From CAYQUO01 sp964420835 (lineage in GTDB: Bacteria; Chloroflexota; Anaerolineae; Anaerolineales; Anaerolineaceae), in contig CAYQUO010000001.1 of assembly GCA_964420835.1 (NCBI GenBank), positions 1 through 64,000 of the forward strand: a DNA stretch of 64,000 nt. The letters run 5' to 3'. Positions 51,808 through 60,070 of the stretch are shown in pieces. The notes below the pieces were generated by a model that did no database searches, was not told the DNA's origin, and saw only the letters and a list, made by a program, of their open reading frames with translations. Position 1 is the stretch's first letter. Every line of letters begins with the position of its first letter. The translations under genes were made by a program, and so were the position numbers.

Positions 51808-52139
51808 ACAGGCTTTCCTGCCTTGCCATGGGAATGGCTGCCGGCGCCAGCCCGGCCGTGGGGGTTTTTTTTAAATTACCGTGAGTTTGATTTCACAAAA
51901 ACATCTTAATAAGATATAATATGTCCATTAAAATTTTGCTTGACTTTCGCCGGCGAAATCATTATAGTAGAAATTGCCGCGGTTTCCAGGCGAATGGGCT
52001 GGGAGGTCAGGCAGGGTGTAACCCGGGAACGGGTTGCAACCGGCGCCTGTGCGGGCTGGGTGCACAAGCCGGCCCAGGCATGGAGAACGATGTCACCGGT
52101 GAGGAAGCAAGCAGTACCACAATTTAAGGAGGAGTTAAG
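51808..52139. promoter_or_regulatory. Promoter, operator palindrome and structured leader of lipoprotein 52140
   Basis: A 332-bp gene-free stretch. TTGACT (51940-51945), 17-bp spacer, TATAGT (51963-51968) is a strong promoter. The spacer contains the perfect 14-bp palindrome TTTCGCCGGCGAAA (51945-51958), an obvious repressor site. A second TATAAT sits at 51915-51920. The leader of about 165 nt contains a hairpin ACCCG-GGAA-CGGGT with a GNRA-type loop (about 52021-52034) before the ribosome site AAGGAGGAG (52127-52135). It is structured enough to host a regulatory RNA, but I recognise no known riboswitch class. Confidence 0.75.
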
Positions 52140-52952
52140 ATGAACAAACGTTTGTTGCTGTTGATTGCTGTTCTTGTATTTGTCACCTTGGCTTGCGATA
52201 TTGGCGGTATCGGCGCCCAGGCCACTGAAACCCCGCCACCGCCACCCACGGAAGCACCCCCGCCACCTCCAACGGTGGAAGAGCCCGTAGCTGAGCCGGG
52301 CACCACGGGAGAAACCCATGTTGTCGAGGAGAGCAGCGGCTACTTTGTGGACGAGTTCGACGGAGACCTGGAGGACTGGGAGCATTTTGTGATCGTTGGC
52401 AACCCGGATGGCAAGTACATCCGCCAGGTGGGCGGTGACCGCGTCAAGTTCGAACTGCCCAAGCAGGACACCTCGGTTTATTATGATAAGACCGGTTTCG
52501 TCATGGAGGACGTCCTTGTTGAGACTGAGGTGGAAACCGTGGGCGGTGACGACAACGGCATCATGCTCTTTTGCCGCCGCTCGGACAAGGGCTGGTATGA
52601 GATGCGGGTGCACACGGTGGGGCGGTTTGCCGGCACTTACGAGGCCTACCGGTTCGACCCCAAGTTGCGCTCGCGCAACCAGAACCCTTACGTGAACCTG
52701 TTGAAGGACATCGAGCGGATCTCCACCTACGAACTTAAATCCGGCTTCCAGGTCAACAAAATTGGACTGCTTTGCCAGGAGGACGAGATCCGCATCATGA
52801 TCAACGGCGTTGAGGAGTTGCCATTGAACCGAAAGACCGACATCATCCGCGACAGCACGCTCAAGGAAGGCACGGTGGGCCTTGGCGTCATGTCCATGGG
52901 GTGGGGCCCGGTCAATATCGAGTTCGAATCGATTTCCGCCTCTCAACCCTGA
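52140..52952 (+). CDS. Lipoprotein with a LamG/DUF1080-like sandwich domain
   Basis: A 270-aa surface lipoprotein: signal MNKRLLLLIAVLVFVTLA, lipobox TLAC (Cys19), a Pro/Thr/Glu linker (about 30-58), and a beta-sandwich domain at about 65-265. The domain has FVDEFDGDLEDWEHFVIVGN, VETEVETVGGDDNGIMLFCR, WYEMRVHTVGRFAGTYEAY, and GFQVNKIGLLCQEDEIRIMI, then VGLGVMSMG near the end. The pattern fits concanavalin-like sandwich domains (LamG, DUF1080) that bind glycans. ATG at 52140 with AAGGAGGAG upstream. Promoter with palindromic operator upstream; perfect terminator downstream; so monocistronic. Confidence 0.85.
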   Translation: MNKRLLLLIAVLVFVTLACDIGGIGAQATETPPPPPTEAPPPPPTVEEPVAEPGTTGETHVVEESSGYFVDEFDGDLEDWEHFVIVGNPDGKYIRQVGGDRVKFELPKQDTSVYYDKTGFVMEDVLVETEVETVGGDDNGIMLFCRRSDKGWYEMRVHTVGRFAGTYEAYRFDPKLRSRNQNPYVNLLKDIERISTYELKSGFQVNKIGLLCQEDEIRIMINGVEELPLNRKTDIIRDSTLKEGTVGLGVMSMGWGPVNIEFESISASQP

Positions 52953-52980
52953 TCCATTGCAGGCTTAACGGGCCATTCAA

Positions 52981-53010
52981 AGGCGGGCGCATTGGCGCCC
53001 GCCTTTTTTT
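52981..53010 (+). terminator. Rho-independent terminator of lipoprotein gene
   Basis: AGGCGGGCGC, loop ATTG, GCGCCCGCC then T7. A perfect 9-10-bp G/C stem directly followed by the T-run, 28 bp after the stop codon. Confidence 0.95.
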
Positions 53011-53055
53011 GCCTGTGATACAATCATCGCGTGACCTTCTCCGGGGGCTCCCAGC

Positions 53056-54237
53056 ATGCCGGTTAATTTCCAGCAGATTCAGCAGCAGGTACGGGATTAT
53101 GTCGCTCGGGCGCCGCGGCGCCGGCAGGAACTGCAGCAGCGCCGCGACTTGGCCCTGCGCCAGTTTGCCCTCTACCGGGAGCGCCTGGAGGAACTGGGCC
53201 GGCTGGCCGAACAGGCAGCCGCCCGCAACGAAGCCCTGCGCAGCGCCCTGCCTGCAGCCGGACCGCTGGATGCCCGCCACCCGGCACCCCCGCCCCCGGC
53301 TGAACCCTACGTGCTGCTGGCCGCCGACGGATCGCAGGTGCACCCCGACCGCCACGAACAGGTGGAGTTTGCCGTAATCAATGCCGGGGTGTTCCGCATC
53401 CTGCCCGGGCAGGGGCAGCCGCCCCGGGAACTGCGCGGCAGCCGGCTGCTGGTGGATGAGGAACTGCATCCCGCGGAAGGCCCGGTTACCGAGGAGGGGG
53501 TTTCACTGCTGCGCGACCTGAGCGAACGCCAGGCGCTGGCCGACCAGGTGGAGCGGGAGGAACTGCCCGTGGTGGCCCTCACCGATGGACCGCTGGAACT
53601 GTTCCGGGAGCCCAGCCAGCGGGCGGATTATCAGCGCCATTTTCGCGAATACCTGGAGGCCCTGCACCGCCTGGCGGCTAGGAGGACAGCCCTGTGCGGC
53701 TACGTGGACCGGCCGCGCTCCGACCTGGTGGTGCGCCTGTTGGAATTGACCCTGTTGGACCCTGCCGCCCCGGACCCCGGCCGCGCCGGCCGCCCCCTGC
53801 AGCAGGTGGGCGATGCTGATCTCTTCGGCCCCCTGCTGGCGCCCGGTGAACGCTCGGCCGTGTTCGGTATCCAGTCCCTTTCCGCCCGCCATTTCCGGGC
53901 GGAACTGGCGCTGCATTTCTTCTACCTGAATGTGGGTCCGCAGGAAAACGGTCAACTGGCCCGGGTTGAAATTCCCCGCTGGGTGGCTGATGACCCGGCG
54001 CTTTTGGGCATGCTGCAGGCTGTGCTGGTGGAACAGGTGAAGCCCGCCGGCGGAAGGCCTTATCCCTACGCCCTGCACCGGGCGCACGAGGTGGCGCTGG
54101 TGGGCTTTGAGGAAAAGAACCAGTTGCGCGACCTGATCGTTCACGAGATGCTGCGGCAGGGCATCCCTGTCCGGAGCATCTCGAGCAAACAAGGAATGAA
54201 GAACATCTCCGAAAAACGAGCGAGGTATTCAAAATGA
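53056..54237 (+). CDS. nurA: NurA-domain nuclease
   Basis: A 393-aa protein with the NurA nuclease fold. The first 90 residues are an Arg/Glu/Gln-rich helical coiled coil (RRRQELQQRRDLALRQFALY). The catalytic domain starts at LLAADGSQVHPDRHEQVEFA (about 93-112; the DGS motif with the first metal-binding Asp). Further acidic motifs are VVALTDGPLELF (about 172-183) and RTALCGYVDRPRSDLVVRLL. The C-terminal HRAHEVALVGFEEKNQLRDL is where NurA contacts its partner. Works with the HerA motor in DNA-end resection. The stop overlaps the next gene by 4 bp. ATG at 53056. Confidence 0.85.
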   Translation: MPVNFQQIQQQVRDYVARAPRRRQELQQRRDLALRQFALYRERLEELGRLAEQAAARNEALRSALPAAGPLDARHPAPPPPAEPYVLLAADGSQVHPDRHEQVEFAVINAGVFRILPGQGQPPRELRGSRLLVDEELHPAEGPVTEEGVSLLRDLSERQALADQVEREELPVVALTDGPLELFREPSQRADYQRHFREYLEALHRLAARRTALCGYVDRPRSDLVVRLLELTLLDPAAPDPGRAGRPLQQVGDADLFGPLLAPGERSAVFGIQSLSARHFRAELALHFFYLNVGPQENGQLARVEIPRWVADDPALLGMLQAVLVEQVKPAGGRPYPYALHRAHEVALVGFEEKNQLRDLIVHEMLRQGIPVRSISSKQGMKNISEKRARYSK

Positions 54238-54848
54238 GCGTGATCGAGATTGGCCGCCTGCTGCGCTCCGGCACTGCCGGCTGCGTAATCGGCTGCCAGG
54301 CTGACCGCCTGGAAACGCCTGCCTTTGGCGCCATGGTGCGCATCCCCATCGGTGGCCCGCAGCCGCTGGATATTTACGGGATCATCCATGACATCCACAT
54401 CGATGACGACGGGCTGGTTCGCCAATTGGTGACCGCCGGCGATGTGCCCGAGGAACTGATCCTGGACAACCGCCTGAACCGCAACGTGCCGGTGGAGATG
54501 AGCGTGTTGTTCATCGGCCATGCCGCGGGTGGCGGCCTCCGGCACCTGCTGCCGCCGCGCCCGCCGCTGACCCTGGAGTCCATCTACCTGTGCTCACCGG
54601 CCGAGATCTGTGCCTTCACCGCAGCCGGGCGCTTTGGCTATTTCCGGCATATCCTGCGCGCCGTGGACCTGCCCACTGCCGAACTGCTGGCCGCCCACCT
54701 GCTGCAGGCCGCCCGGGCCCAGGGCTCCGCCGGCAACCCCGCCTGGGTGGCCGATGCCGAGCGCGAACTGATCACCCTGCTGCGGGATGACTACCCGACC
54801 CTGATGTCCGTGTTGGGCGCCCTGGCCGATGCCGACCTGCCCGCCTGA
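54234..54848 (+). CDS. HAS-barrel-like protein between nurA and herA
   Basis: A 204-aa protein with no named family that I recognise. The N-terminal 100 residues (IEIGRLLRSGTAGCVIGCQA, FGAMVRIPIGGPQPLDIYG, IIHDIHIDDDGLVRQLV) read like a small beta-barrel of the HAS type that forms the N-terminus of HerA. The C-terminal half is helical (FTAAGRFGYFRHILRAVDL, LLAAHLLQAARAQGS, AERELITLLRDDYPTLMSVL). It overlaps nurA by 4 bp and is 21 bp before herA, so it is an integral part of the operon. A docking or regulatory subunit of the HerA-NurA machine is the natural guess; no catalytic motif was found. Confidence 0.7.
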   Translation: MSVIEIGRLLRSGTAGCVIGCQADRLETPAFGAMVRIPIGGPQPLDIYGIIHDIHIDDDGLVRQLVTAGDVPEELILDNRLNRNVPVEMSVLFIGHAAGGGLRHLLPPRPPLTLESIYLCSPAEICAFTAAGRFGYFRHILRAVDLPTAELLAAHLLQAARAQGSAGNPAWVADAERELITLLRDDYPTLMSVLGALADADLPA

Positions 54849-54869
54849 CCCCCCCAGAGGAGCAGCCCA

Positions 54870-56597
54870 ATGAACGACTTCCACGCAAATGAAAATCAAA
54901 CCCCCGTGGCCGGATCCATCGGCTACATCGTTGGCGGCAGCCTGAAGGAGAACCTGCGCGCCCGCCTGACCCTGCCGCCCGAACAGGTGCAGGAGGGCAG
55001 TTTTGTGGTCATCGAGAGTGACCTGTGGAGGTTCTATGGCCTGGCGACAGACCTGCAACTGGGCGCCACCGACCCGCGCTTCGCCGACGAGCAGAGCGAG
55101 GTGCGCCTGCCGGCCAGCCTGGCCGCCCACCTGCATGGGCAAACGCTGTTCACCACGCTGGAGATCCTGCCGGCGTTGATGCTGGAATGCGGGCCGGACC
55201 CGGCTTCTCCGGAATACGCCGCCTGGCGCCTGGAACACCCGGAGGACGACCGCCCGCGCCCAATCAAGACCATCCCGCGGCACCATGCCGCCGTACGCCT
55301 GGCCACGGAAGGCGACGTGGCCGAGATCTTCGGGCAGCCGGGGAAGGGCGGCAACTTTGCCATCGGCACCACCCGCGAGCAGGGCCACCCGGTATGCCTG
55401 GACCTGGACAGGCTGATCCTGCGCTCGGCGGGCATCTTCGGCGCCACCGGCACCGGAAAATCCTTCCTGGCGCGCCTCCTGCTGGCCGGGCTGATCCGGC
55501 ACAACAAAGCCTCGGTGCTGGTCTTTGACATGCACAACGAGTACGGCTTCGATGACCGGGCTTCGGATACCGGGCAGCAGGTGCCCGGCCTGCGAACAAA
55601 ATTCCCCGCCATGGTGCGGGTGGTGGCACTGGGGCGCGGTTCCATGGTGCGCGAGGACCAGCCGGACTTCCAATTGGAGATCGCCGGCAGCGACATCCAG
55701 CCGGAGGATATTGAAATGCTCACCCGTGAACTGAACCTGAAGGAGACCACCCCGGCCACCCTGGATGCCCTGGTGACCAAATTCGGGCGGGCCGACTGGT
55801 ACCGGCAATTTAAAGCCATGAAGGTGGGATCGGTGTTAAAGGATGAAGAAAGCGGCAAGACCACCCCGGCGCCGGACAGCGTGGCCGCCTGGGCCAACGA
55901 AGCCGGGGTGAACGTGATGGCCGCCGAAGGCCTGCACAACAAACTGGGGCGTGTGTTCCGCCTGCCGTACATCACAGACCGCCCGGCAGCCGATACACTG
56001 CAGGAGATCATCCGGCTGTTGGAGGCGGGCAACCACATCGTCCTCTCCTTTGCCAACCACGAGACGGACCTGGACTACCTGCTGGTGACCAACCTGATCA
56101 CCCGGCGAATCCGCGAGGCCTGGGAGAAGAAGACCAACGAGGCGCGCAGCCGGGAGGGCGGCGAACCGCGCCAACTGGTGGTTGTGCTGGAGGAAGCCCA
56201 CAAACTGCTCAACCGGGAGATGTCGCGCCAGACGGCCTTCAGCATCATCGCCCGGGAGATGCGCAAATACTTCGTCACCCTGCTGGTGATCGACCAGCGC
56301 CCCTCGCAGATCGACGACGAGGTGATGTCACAATTGGGCACACGCATTTCGGGCTGGCTGGGGGATGACCTGGACATCCAGGCCGTGCTCTCGGGGTTGG
56401 CCGGCCGCGAGGCGCTGCGGGGCATGCTCTCGCGCCTGCAGCCCAAGGAGGAGGTGCTCCTGCTCGGCTGGGGCATGCCCATGCCGCTGCCGGTGCGCTC
56501 GCGGCGCTACGACGACCGCTTCTGGCAGGAACTGACCGGAAAGCCGGCCGCCCGGCGCAGCGCGCAGGAATTCATCGATACGATCGCCCCGCAGTGA
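54870..56597 (+). CDS. herA: HerA-family ATPase / DNA translocase
   Basis: A 575-aa hexameric P-loop motor of the HerA-FtsK superfamily (DUF87). A HAS-barrel domain lies at about 14-115 (GSIGYIVGGSLKENLRARLT, VVIESDLWRFYGLATDLQLG). Walker A is GATGTGKSFLARLLL (about 191-205). VLVFDMHNEYGFDDR (about 215-229) precedes the helical insert. Walker B is LVVVLEEAHKLLN (about 436-448), and the arginine-finger/sensor region follows in VIDQRPSQIDDEVMSQLGTR. Works with NurA for end resection. ATG at 54870 has AGGAGCAGCCC. In archaea it sits next to mre11-rad50; here sbcCD is 7 kb upstream. Confidence 0.92.
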   Translation: MNDFHANENQTPVAGSIGYIVGGSLKENLRARLTLPPEQVQEGSFVVIESDLWRFYGLATDLQLGATDPRFADEQSEVRLPASLAAHLHGQTLFTTLEILPALMLECGPDPASPEYAAWRLEHPEDDRPRPIKTIPRHHAAVRLATEGDVAEIFGQPGKGGNFAIGTTREQGHPVCLDLDRLILRSAGIFGATGTGKSFLARLLLAGLIRHNKASVLVFDMHNEYGFDDRASDTGQQVPGLRTKFPAMVRVVALGRGSMVREDQPDFQLEIAGSDIQPEDIEMLTRELNLKETTPATLDALVTKFGRADWYRQFKAMKVGSVLKDEESGKTTPAPDSVAAWANEAGVNVMAAEGLHNKLGRVFRLPYITDRPAADTLQEIIRLLEAGNHIVLSFANHETDLDYLLVTNLITRRIREAWEKKTNEARSREGGEPRQLVVVLEEAHKLLNREMSRQTAFSIIAREMRKYFVTLLVIDQRPSQIDDEVMSQLGTRISGWLGDDLDIQAVLSGLAGREALRGMLSRLQPKEEVLLLGWGMPMPLPVRSRRYDDRFWQELTGKPAARRSAQEFIDTIAPQ

Positions 56598-56637
56598 GAG
56601 CGAACGCGGGCTCGTTTGCAATTGGGAACGGGGGAGA

Positions 56638-57087
56638 TCAGGGCCAGATCAGCTTGAAGGCGATGGACGTAAGCGCCCCTAGGATCACACCGCCGACCAC
56701 CTGGCGCGGGGTGTGCCCCAGTACCTCTTTTAACAACTCCTGGTAAACCTGCTGCCCTTGCAGCAGTTCGCGAAAGAGGATGTTAATGCGCTCGGCATGC
56801 ATGCCCGCTTGCCGGCGCACCCCGGCCGCGTCGTGAATGACGACCATGCTTATCGCCAGTGCCAGGGCAAAGACAGGGGTGTTGAACCCGTCGTACAGGC
56901 CTATTGCCAGGGTCATGCCGGCCATGAGGGCTGCATGCGAACTGGGCATGCCGCCGGTATCCAGCATGACCCCCCAACGCCACTTGCCGTTGGTCAGGCG
57001 GTGAAAGGGCGCTTTGAGCAGTTGTGCCAGTGCCCAGGCGGTCAGCCCGGAGATGAGGATGCGGTAATCAGGCAGCACCAGGGGCAT
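56638..57087 (-). CDS. Divergent PAP2/DUF212 membrane protein
   Basis: A 149-aa membrane protein of the DUF212 (divergent PAP2) family. The family pattern is LLKAPFHRLTNGKWRWGVML then DTGGMPSSHAALMAGMTLAI (about 22-61), in which PSSH resembles the phosphatase PSGH motif, followed by VIHDAAGVRRQAGMHAERIN (about 83-102) and HTPRQVVGGVILGAL. Three or four membrane helices. The ATG at 57087 is used (MPLVLPDYRILISGL fits the family start); it overlaps the xseB end by 20 bp. A GTG at 57108 with GGGGA upstream is an alternative. Substrate unknown. Confidence 0.88.
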   Translation of the reverse strand: MPLVLPDYRILISGLTAWALAQLLKAPFHRLTNGKWRWGVMLDTGGMPSSHAALMAGMTLAIGLYDGFNTPVFALALAISMVVIHDAAGVRRQAGMHAERINILFRELLQGQQVYQELLKEVLGHTPRQVVGGVILGALTSIAFKLIWP

Positions 57088-57328
57088 CCTCCGGGCCGTT
57101 TTCCCCACGTTCTTCCCCTGCAGCCACATCCAGTTGCCTCACGCGCAGTTCAGCCTGTTCCAGCAGTTGCCGGCAGTGACGCACCAGTGCCTGCCCGCGC
57201 TCAAACAGGGCCATGGCCTGTTCCAGCGAGGGCTGGCCGCCCTCCAGCGAGCCGACGACCCCTTCCAGTTCGCTGTAGGCTTCTTCATAGGTCATTTCTT
57301 CGACCGGTTTTGCTGCCGTTTTGGCCAT
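57068..57328 (-). CDS. xseB: Exodeoxyribonuclease VII small subunit
   Basis: An 86-aa protein equal to the family norm (about 80). MTYEEAYSELEGVVGSLEGG (about 12-31) and SLEQAMALFERGQALVRHCR (about 34-53) are the two helices that bind XseA, and then EQAELRVRQLDV. Combines with XseA to digest single-stranded DNA from both ends. ATG at 57326-57328, 12 bp after the xseA stop; its end overlaps the DUF212 gene by 20 bp. Confidence 0.95.
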   Translation of the reverse strand: MAKTAAKPVEEMTYEEAYSELEGVVGSLEGGQPSLEQAMALFERGQALVRHCRQLLEQAELRVRQLDVAAGEERGENGPEDAPGAA

Positions 57329-57340
57329 GTTTCACCTCTC

Positions 57341-58570
57341 TCACTTTTCGCCCGGCACCCGTGCCGGGAACTGCCCGTCTGCCACCCGCACCTGCAGGCT
57401 GCTGCCCGGGGGAGCCTGTTTTACGCTGCGGACGATGGCCCCATTATCCTCCCGGCTGACCACGGCAAAGCCCCGTTGCAACACGCTCAGCGGGTCCAGC
57501 GAACCCAGGCGCAGCCCAAGCCCCTCCAGGCCGGACCGCCTCAGGCGCAGGTCCTGGCGGATGTCCCGTTCCAGGCGCATGGAGAGCATGTCGGTTTGCT
57601 GCGAGGCATCCTGCACCCGGCGCAGGGGCGAGGCGCGCAGAAGCCGCTCACCGCGGAGGCCCAGTTCATGGCTCAGCCCGTCCAGGCGGGCGCGGGTGTA
57701 CTCGGCGGCCGCCGAACCCAGGGCTGCCAGGGTTGCCTTCCACTCGGCGATATCCGGCGAGGCGGCCACGGCGGCACCGGTGGGCGTGGGGGCGCGCAGG
57801 TCGGCGGCGAAGTCGGCCAGGGTAAAGTCGGTCTCATGGCCCACCCCGCTGATGACCGGGGCTGGAGAATTTACAACAGCCCGCACCACCTGCTCATCGT
57901 TGAAGGCCCATAGATCCTCCAGGGAACCGCCGCCGCGCCCCAGCAGGATGACATCCGGCTGTTCGCGCCGGTTAAGCGCCCGGATGGCCGCCACGATCTG
58001 GGCGGGCGCCTCGGCGCCCTGCACGGCCGCTGGCGCCAGCACGACCTCCGCCAGCGGGTAGCGGGCGGCCAGGGTGGTCAGCATGTCGTGCAGGGCGGCG
58101 CCGGTGGCCGAGGTGACGATGCCAATGCGCTGCGGGCGCTCCGGGATGGGGCGCTTGCGTTCGGGGGCGAACAGGCCTTCGGCCTCCAGGCGGGCTTTCA
58201 GGCGCAGGAATTCCTGGTACAGGCGCCCTTCCCCCACCATGCGCACCGCGCTGACGTACAACTGGCAGGTGCCGTCACGTTCGTAAAAACTGACTGAGCC
58301 GAAAGCCTCCAGCGCCAGTCCGTTCTGCAGGTCCATGCGCAGGCGGGCGGCCTGGCTGCGCCAGACCACGCAGCGGATGGAAGCCTCGCCCTCCTTCAGG
58401 CTGAAATAGATGTGCCCCGAGGAGGGAAAGGCCAGGTTGGAGACCTCGCCGAAGACCCAGATGTTGGCCAGGTGTGGGCTGCCCTCGATCCAGCGGTGCA
58501 GGTAGCGTGCCAGTTCGGAGACGGTGAGCGATGCGGGGAGAAAAAGGGCTTCCTGTTCCGGGGTATCCAT
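57341..58570 (-). CDS. xseA: Exodeoxyribonuclease VII large subunit
   Basis: A 409-aa nuclease subunit. An N-terminal OB-fold lies at about 12-105 (LTVSELARYLHRWIEGSPHL, then ANIWVFGEVSNLAFPSSGHI). The catalytic domain runs from about 120: RIGIVTSATGAALHDML (about 149-165), the GRGGGSLEDLWAFNDEQVVR signature (about 210-229), and SGVGHETDFTLADFAADLRA then PTPTGAA (about 241-267). The C-terminal coiled coil is about 280-380. ATG at 58570 is chosen; it lies two bases from the stop of the upstream methyltransferase-glycosyltransferase gene, suggesting coupling. Confidence 0.95.
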   Translation of the reverse strand: MDTPEQEALFLPASLTVSELARYLHRWIEGSPHLANIWVFGEVSNLAFPSSGHIYFSLKEGEASIRCVVWRSQAARLRMDLQNGLALEAFGSVSFYERDGTCQLYVSAVRMVGEGRLYQEFLRLKARLEAEGLFAPERKRPIPERPQRIGIVTSATGAALHDMLTTLAARYPLAEVVLAPAAVQGAEAPAQIVAAIRALNRREQPDVILLGRGGGSLEDLWAFNDEQVVRAVVNSPAPVISGVGHETDFTLADFAADLRAPTPTGAAVAASPDIAEWKATLAALGSAAAEYTRARLDGLSHELGLRGERLLRASPLRRVQDASQQTDMLSMRLERDIRQDLRLRRSGLEGLGLRLGSLDPLSVLQRGFAVVSREDNGAIVRSVKQAPPGSSLQVRVADGQFPARVPGEK

Positions 58571-58572
58571 TC

Positions 58573-60033
58573 CTAAATGAACTTGAGGCGGCGGGCGGCG
58601 AAGACGACCATTTTGAGCAGCAGCCAACCATGGCGCCAGCGCTGGATGTTGGTGGTGCCGTAGGTGCGCTCGCGGTAGCGGATGGGCAGGTCGATGATCT
58701 TGTGGTTCAGGCGGGCGGCGCCAAAGAGCAGGTCGTAATCGCCGAAGGGGTCAAAGTCACCAAAATAGGAGCGGTTGGCGGCGATCTTGCGGTAGTCGCT
58801 CTTCCAGAGCACCTTGGTGCCGCACAGGGTATCCTTGACCGGCTGGCCGAGCAGCCAGGAGAAGATGAGGCTGAAGGACTTGTTGCCCAAAAGGTTGAAG
58901 AAGCGCATGGCCTGCTTTTCCATCGGGTAGACCAGGCGCACACCGTTGATAAAATCACCCCTGCCTTCCACCAGGGCCTGGTAAAAGCGGGGCAGGTCCT
59001 CCGGCGGAACGGTCAGGTCGGCATCGAGGATCATCAACACCTCGCCGCTGGCCGCCTCGAACCCGGCACGCACGGCGTCGCCCTTGCCCTGGCCCGGTTG
59101 CCGGAGCAGGATGGCTGGCTGTTTTTTTCGACGGGCCATCTCCGCTTCGATCGCCTTAAAAGTGCGGTCCCGCGAGTGACCTTCAACAAAGACCAGTTCG
59201 GTGCCGGAGCCCATCTGCGGCAGGCGTTCAAAGATCGCCGGGATGTTGCCCTCCTCGTTGCGCGCCGGAACGATGACCGAGACGCGGGGTTTATTGCCGG
59301 CCGGTGGGTTGGCCGGGCGGGGGCGGGCGAGGATGAAATTGGACAGCGCCAGGTGGCGGAAGGGCCACAGGCGGACGAGAAAGCGGTCACAAAGGGGCGC
59401 CAGCAGCGGGATATCCAGCGGGCAGAGGACCTCCTCCCAATGGCGGATCGCCTCGCAGCCGGCCAGGTCGAGCAAATTAACCGTATCCTCCACGGTCAGC
59501 CAGTTCTGCTCCAGGTTGGGGATGGCCAGTTCCATCCAGCGGGCGAAATCCAGCGGCAGTTCCCAAAAGCGGCTGTGATTGTTGATGATGATGCGCGTGG
59601 AAGGGAGGCACAGGGGCTTCAGCCGTTCCAGGACCGCCTGCACATCCCACAGGTCGTTGAGGACATCCGAGAGGATGATGAAGTCGAAGGTCTCTTTTAA
59701 TTCAAGGCTGTGCAGGTCCGCCTGGATGAGGGTGAGTTCCGGGTGGCGCGAGCGGGCCAGGGAGAGCATGGCCGGCGAGAAATCCACCCCCACGCCTGGT
59801 GAGGGCTGCAGGCTGGCCAGCAGGTCCCCGCTGCCGCAGCCGAGCTCCAGCACCCGCGAACCGGCAGGCACCAGCGAGCGGTAAACAGCCGCCAGGCGCC
59901 GGTGGTAATGGCCGTTCAGGCCCTTCCATCCCGCCAGCAGGGCGGCAACGCCCTCCCAGTGGGCCAGGCGTTCCTGGCAGTAGGCCGCATACCCGGGGTC
60001 CGCCGGCCGGGGTTTTTGCTTCATGGTCGCCAA
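58573..60033 (-). CDS. SAM methyltransferase / GT2 glycosyltransferase fusion
   Basis: A 486-aa two-domain protein. Domain 1 (about 45-215) is a class I SAM-dependent methyltransferase: VLELGCGSGDLLASLQ (motif I, about 61-76), IQADLHSLELKETFDFIILS (motifs II-III). Domain 2 (about 245-480) is a GT2 glycosyltransferase: VSVIVPARNEEGNIPAIFER, GKGDAVRAGFEAASGEVLMI, then the DAD donor-binding motif in ILDADLTVPPEDL (about 328-340), and GTKVLWKSDY. The start is TTG at 60033, with GGAGGG five bases upstream; ATG at 60024 is too far from that site. Both domains keep their key motifs. Probably makes a methylated glycan or glycolipid. Coupled to xseA by position only. Confidence 0.85.
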   Translation of the reverse strand: MATMKQKPRPADPGYAAYCQERLAHWEGVAALLAGWKGLNGHYHRRLAAVYRSLVPAGSRVLELGCGSGDLLASLQPSPGVGVDFSPAMLSLARSRHPELTLIQADLHSLELKETFDFIILSDVLNDLWDVQAVLERLKPLCLPSTRIIINNHSRFWELPLDFARWMELAIPNLEQNWLTVEDTVNLLDLAGCEAIRHWEEVLCPLDIPLLAPLCDRFLVRLWPFRHLALSNFILARPRPANPPAGNKPRVSVIVPARNEEGNIPAIFERLPQMGSGTELVFVEGHSRDRTFKAIEAEMARRKKQPAILLRQPGQGKGDAVRAGFEAASGEVLMILDADLTVPPEDLPRFYQALVEGRGDFINGVRLVYPMEKQAMRFFNLLGNKSFSLIFSWLLGQPVKDTLCGTKVLWKSDYRKIAANRSYFGDFDPFGDYDLLFGAARLNHKIIDLPIRYRERTYGTTNIQRWRHGWLLLKMVVFAARRLKFI

Positions 60034-60070
60034 GTGTTCCCTCCGTTCCTTGCAGGCCGGCTGTCCGGCT

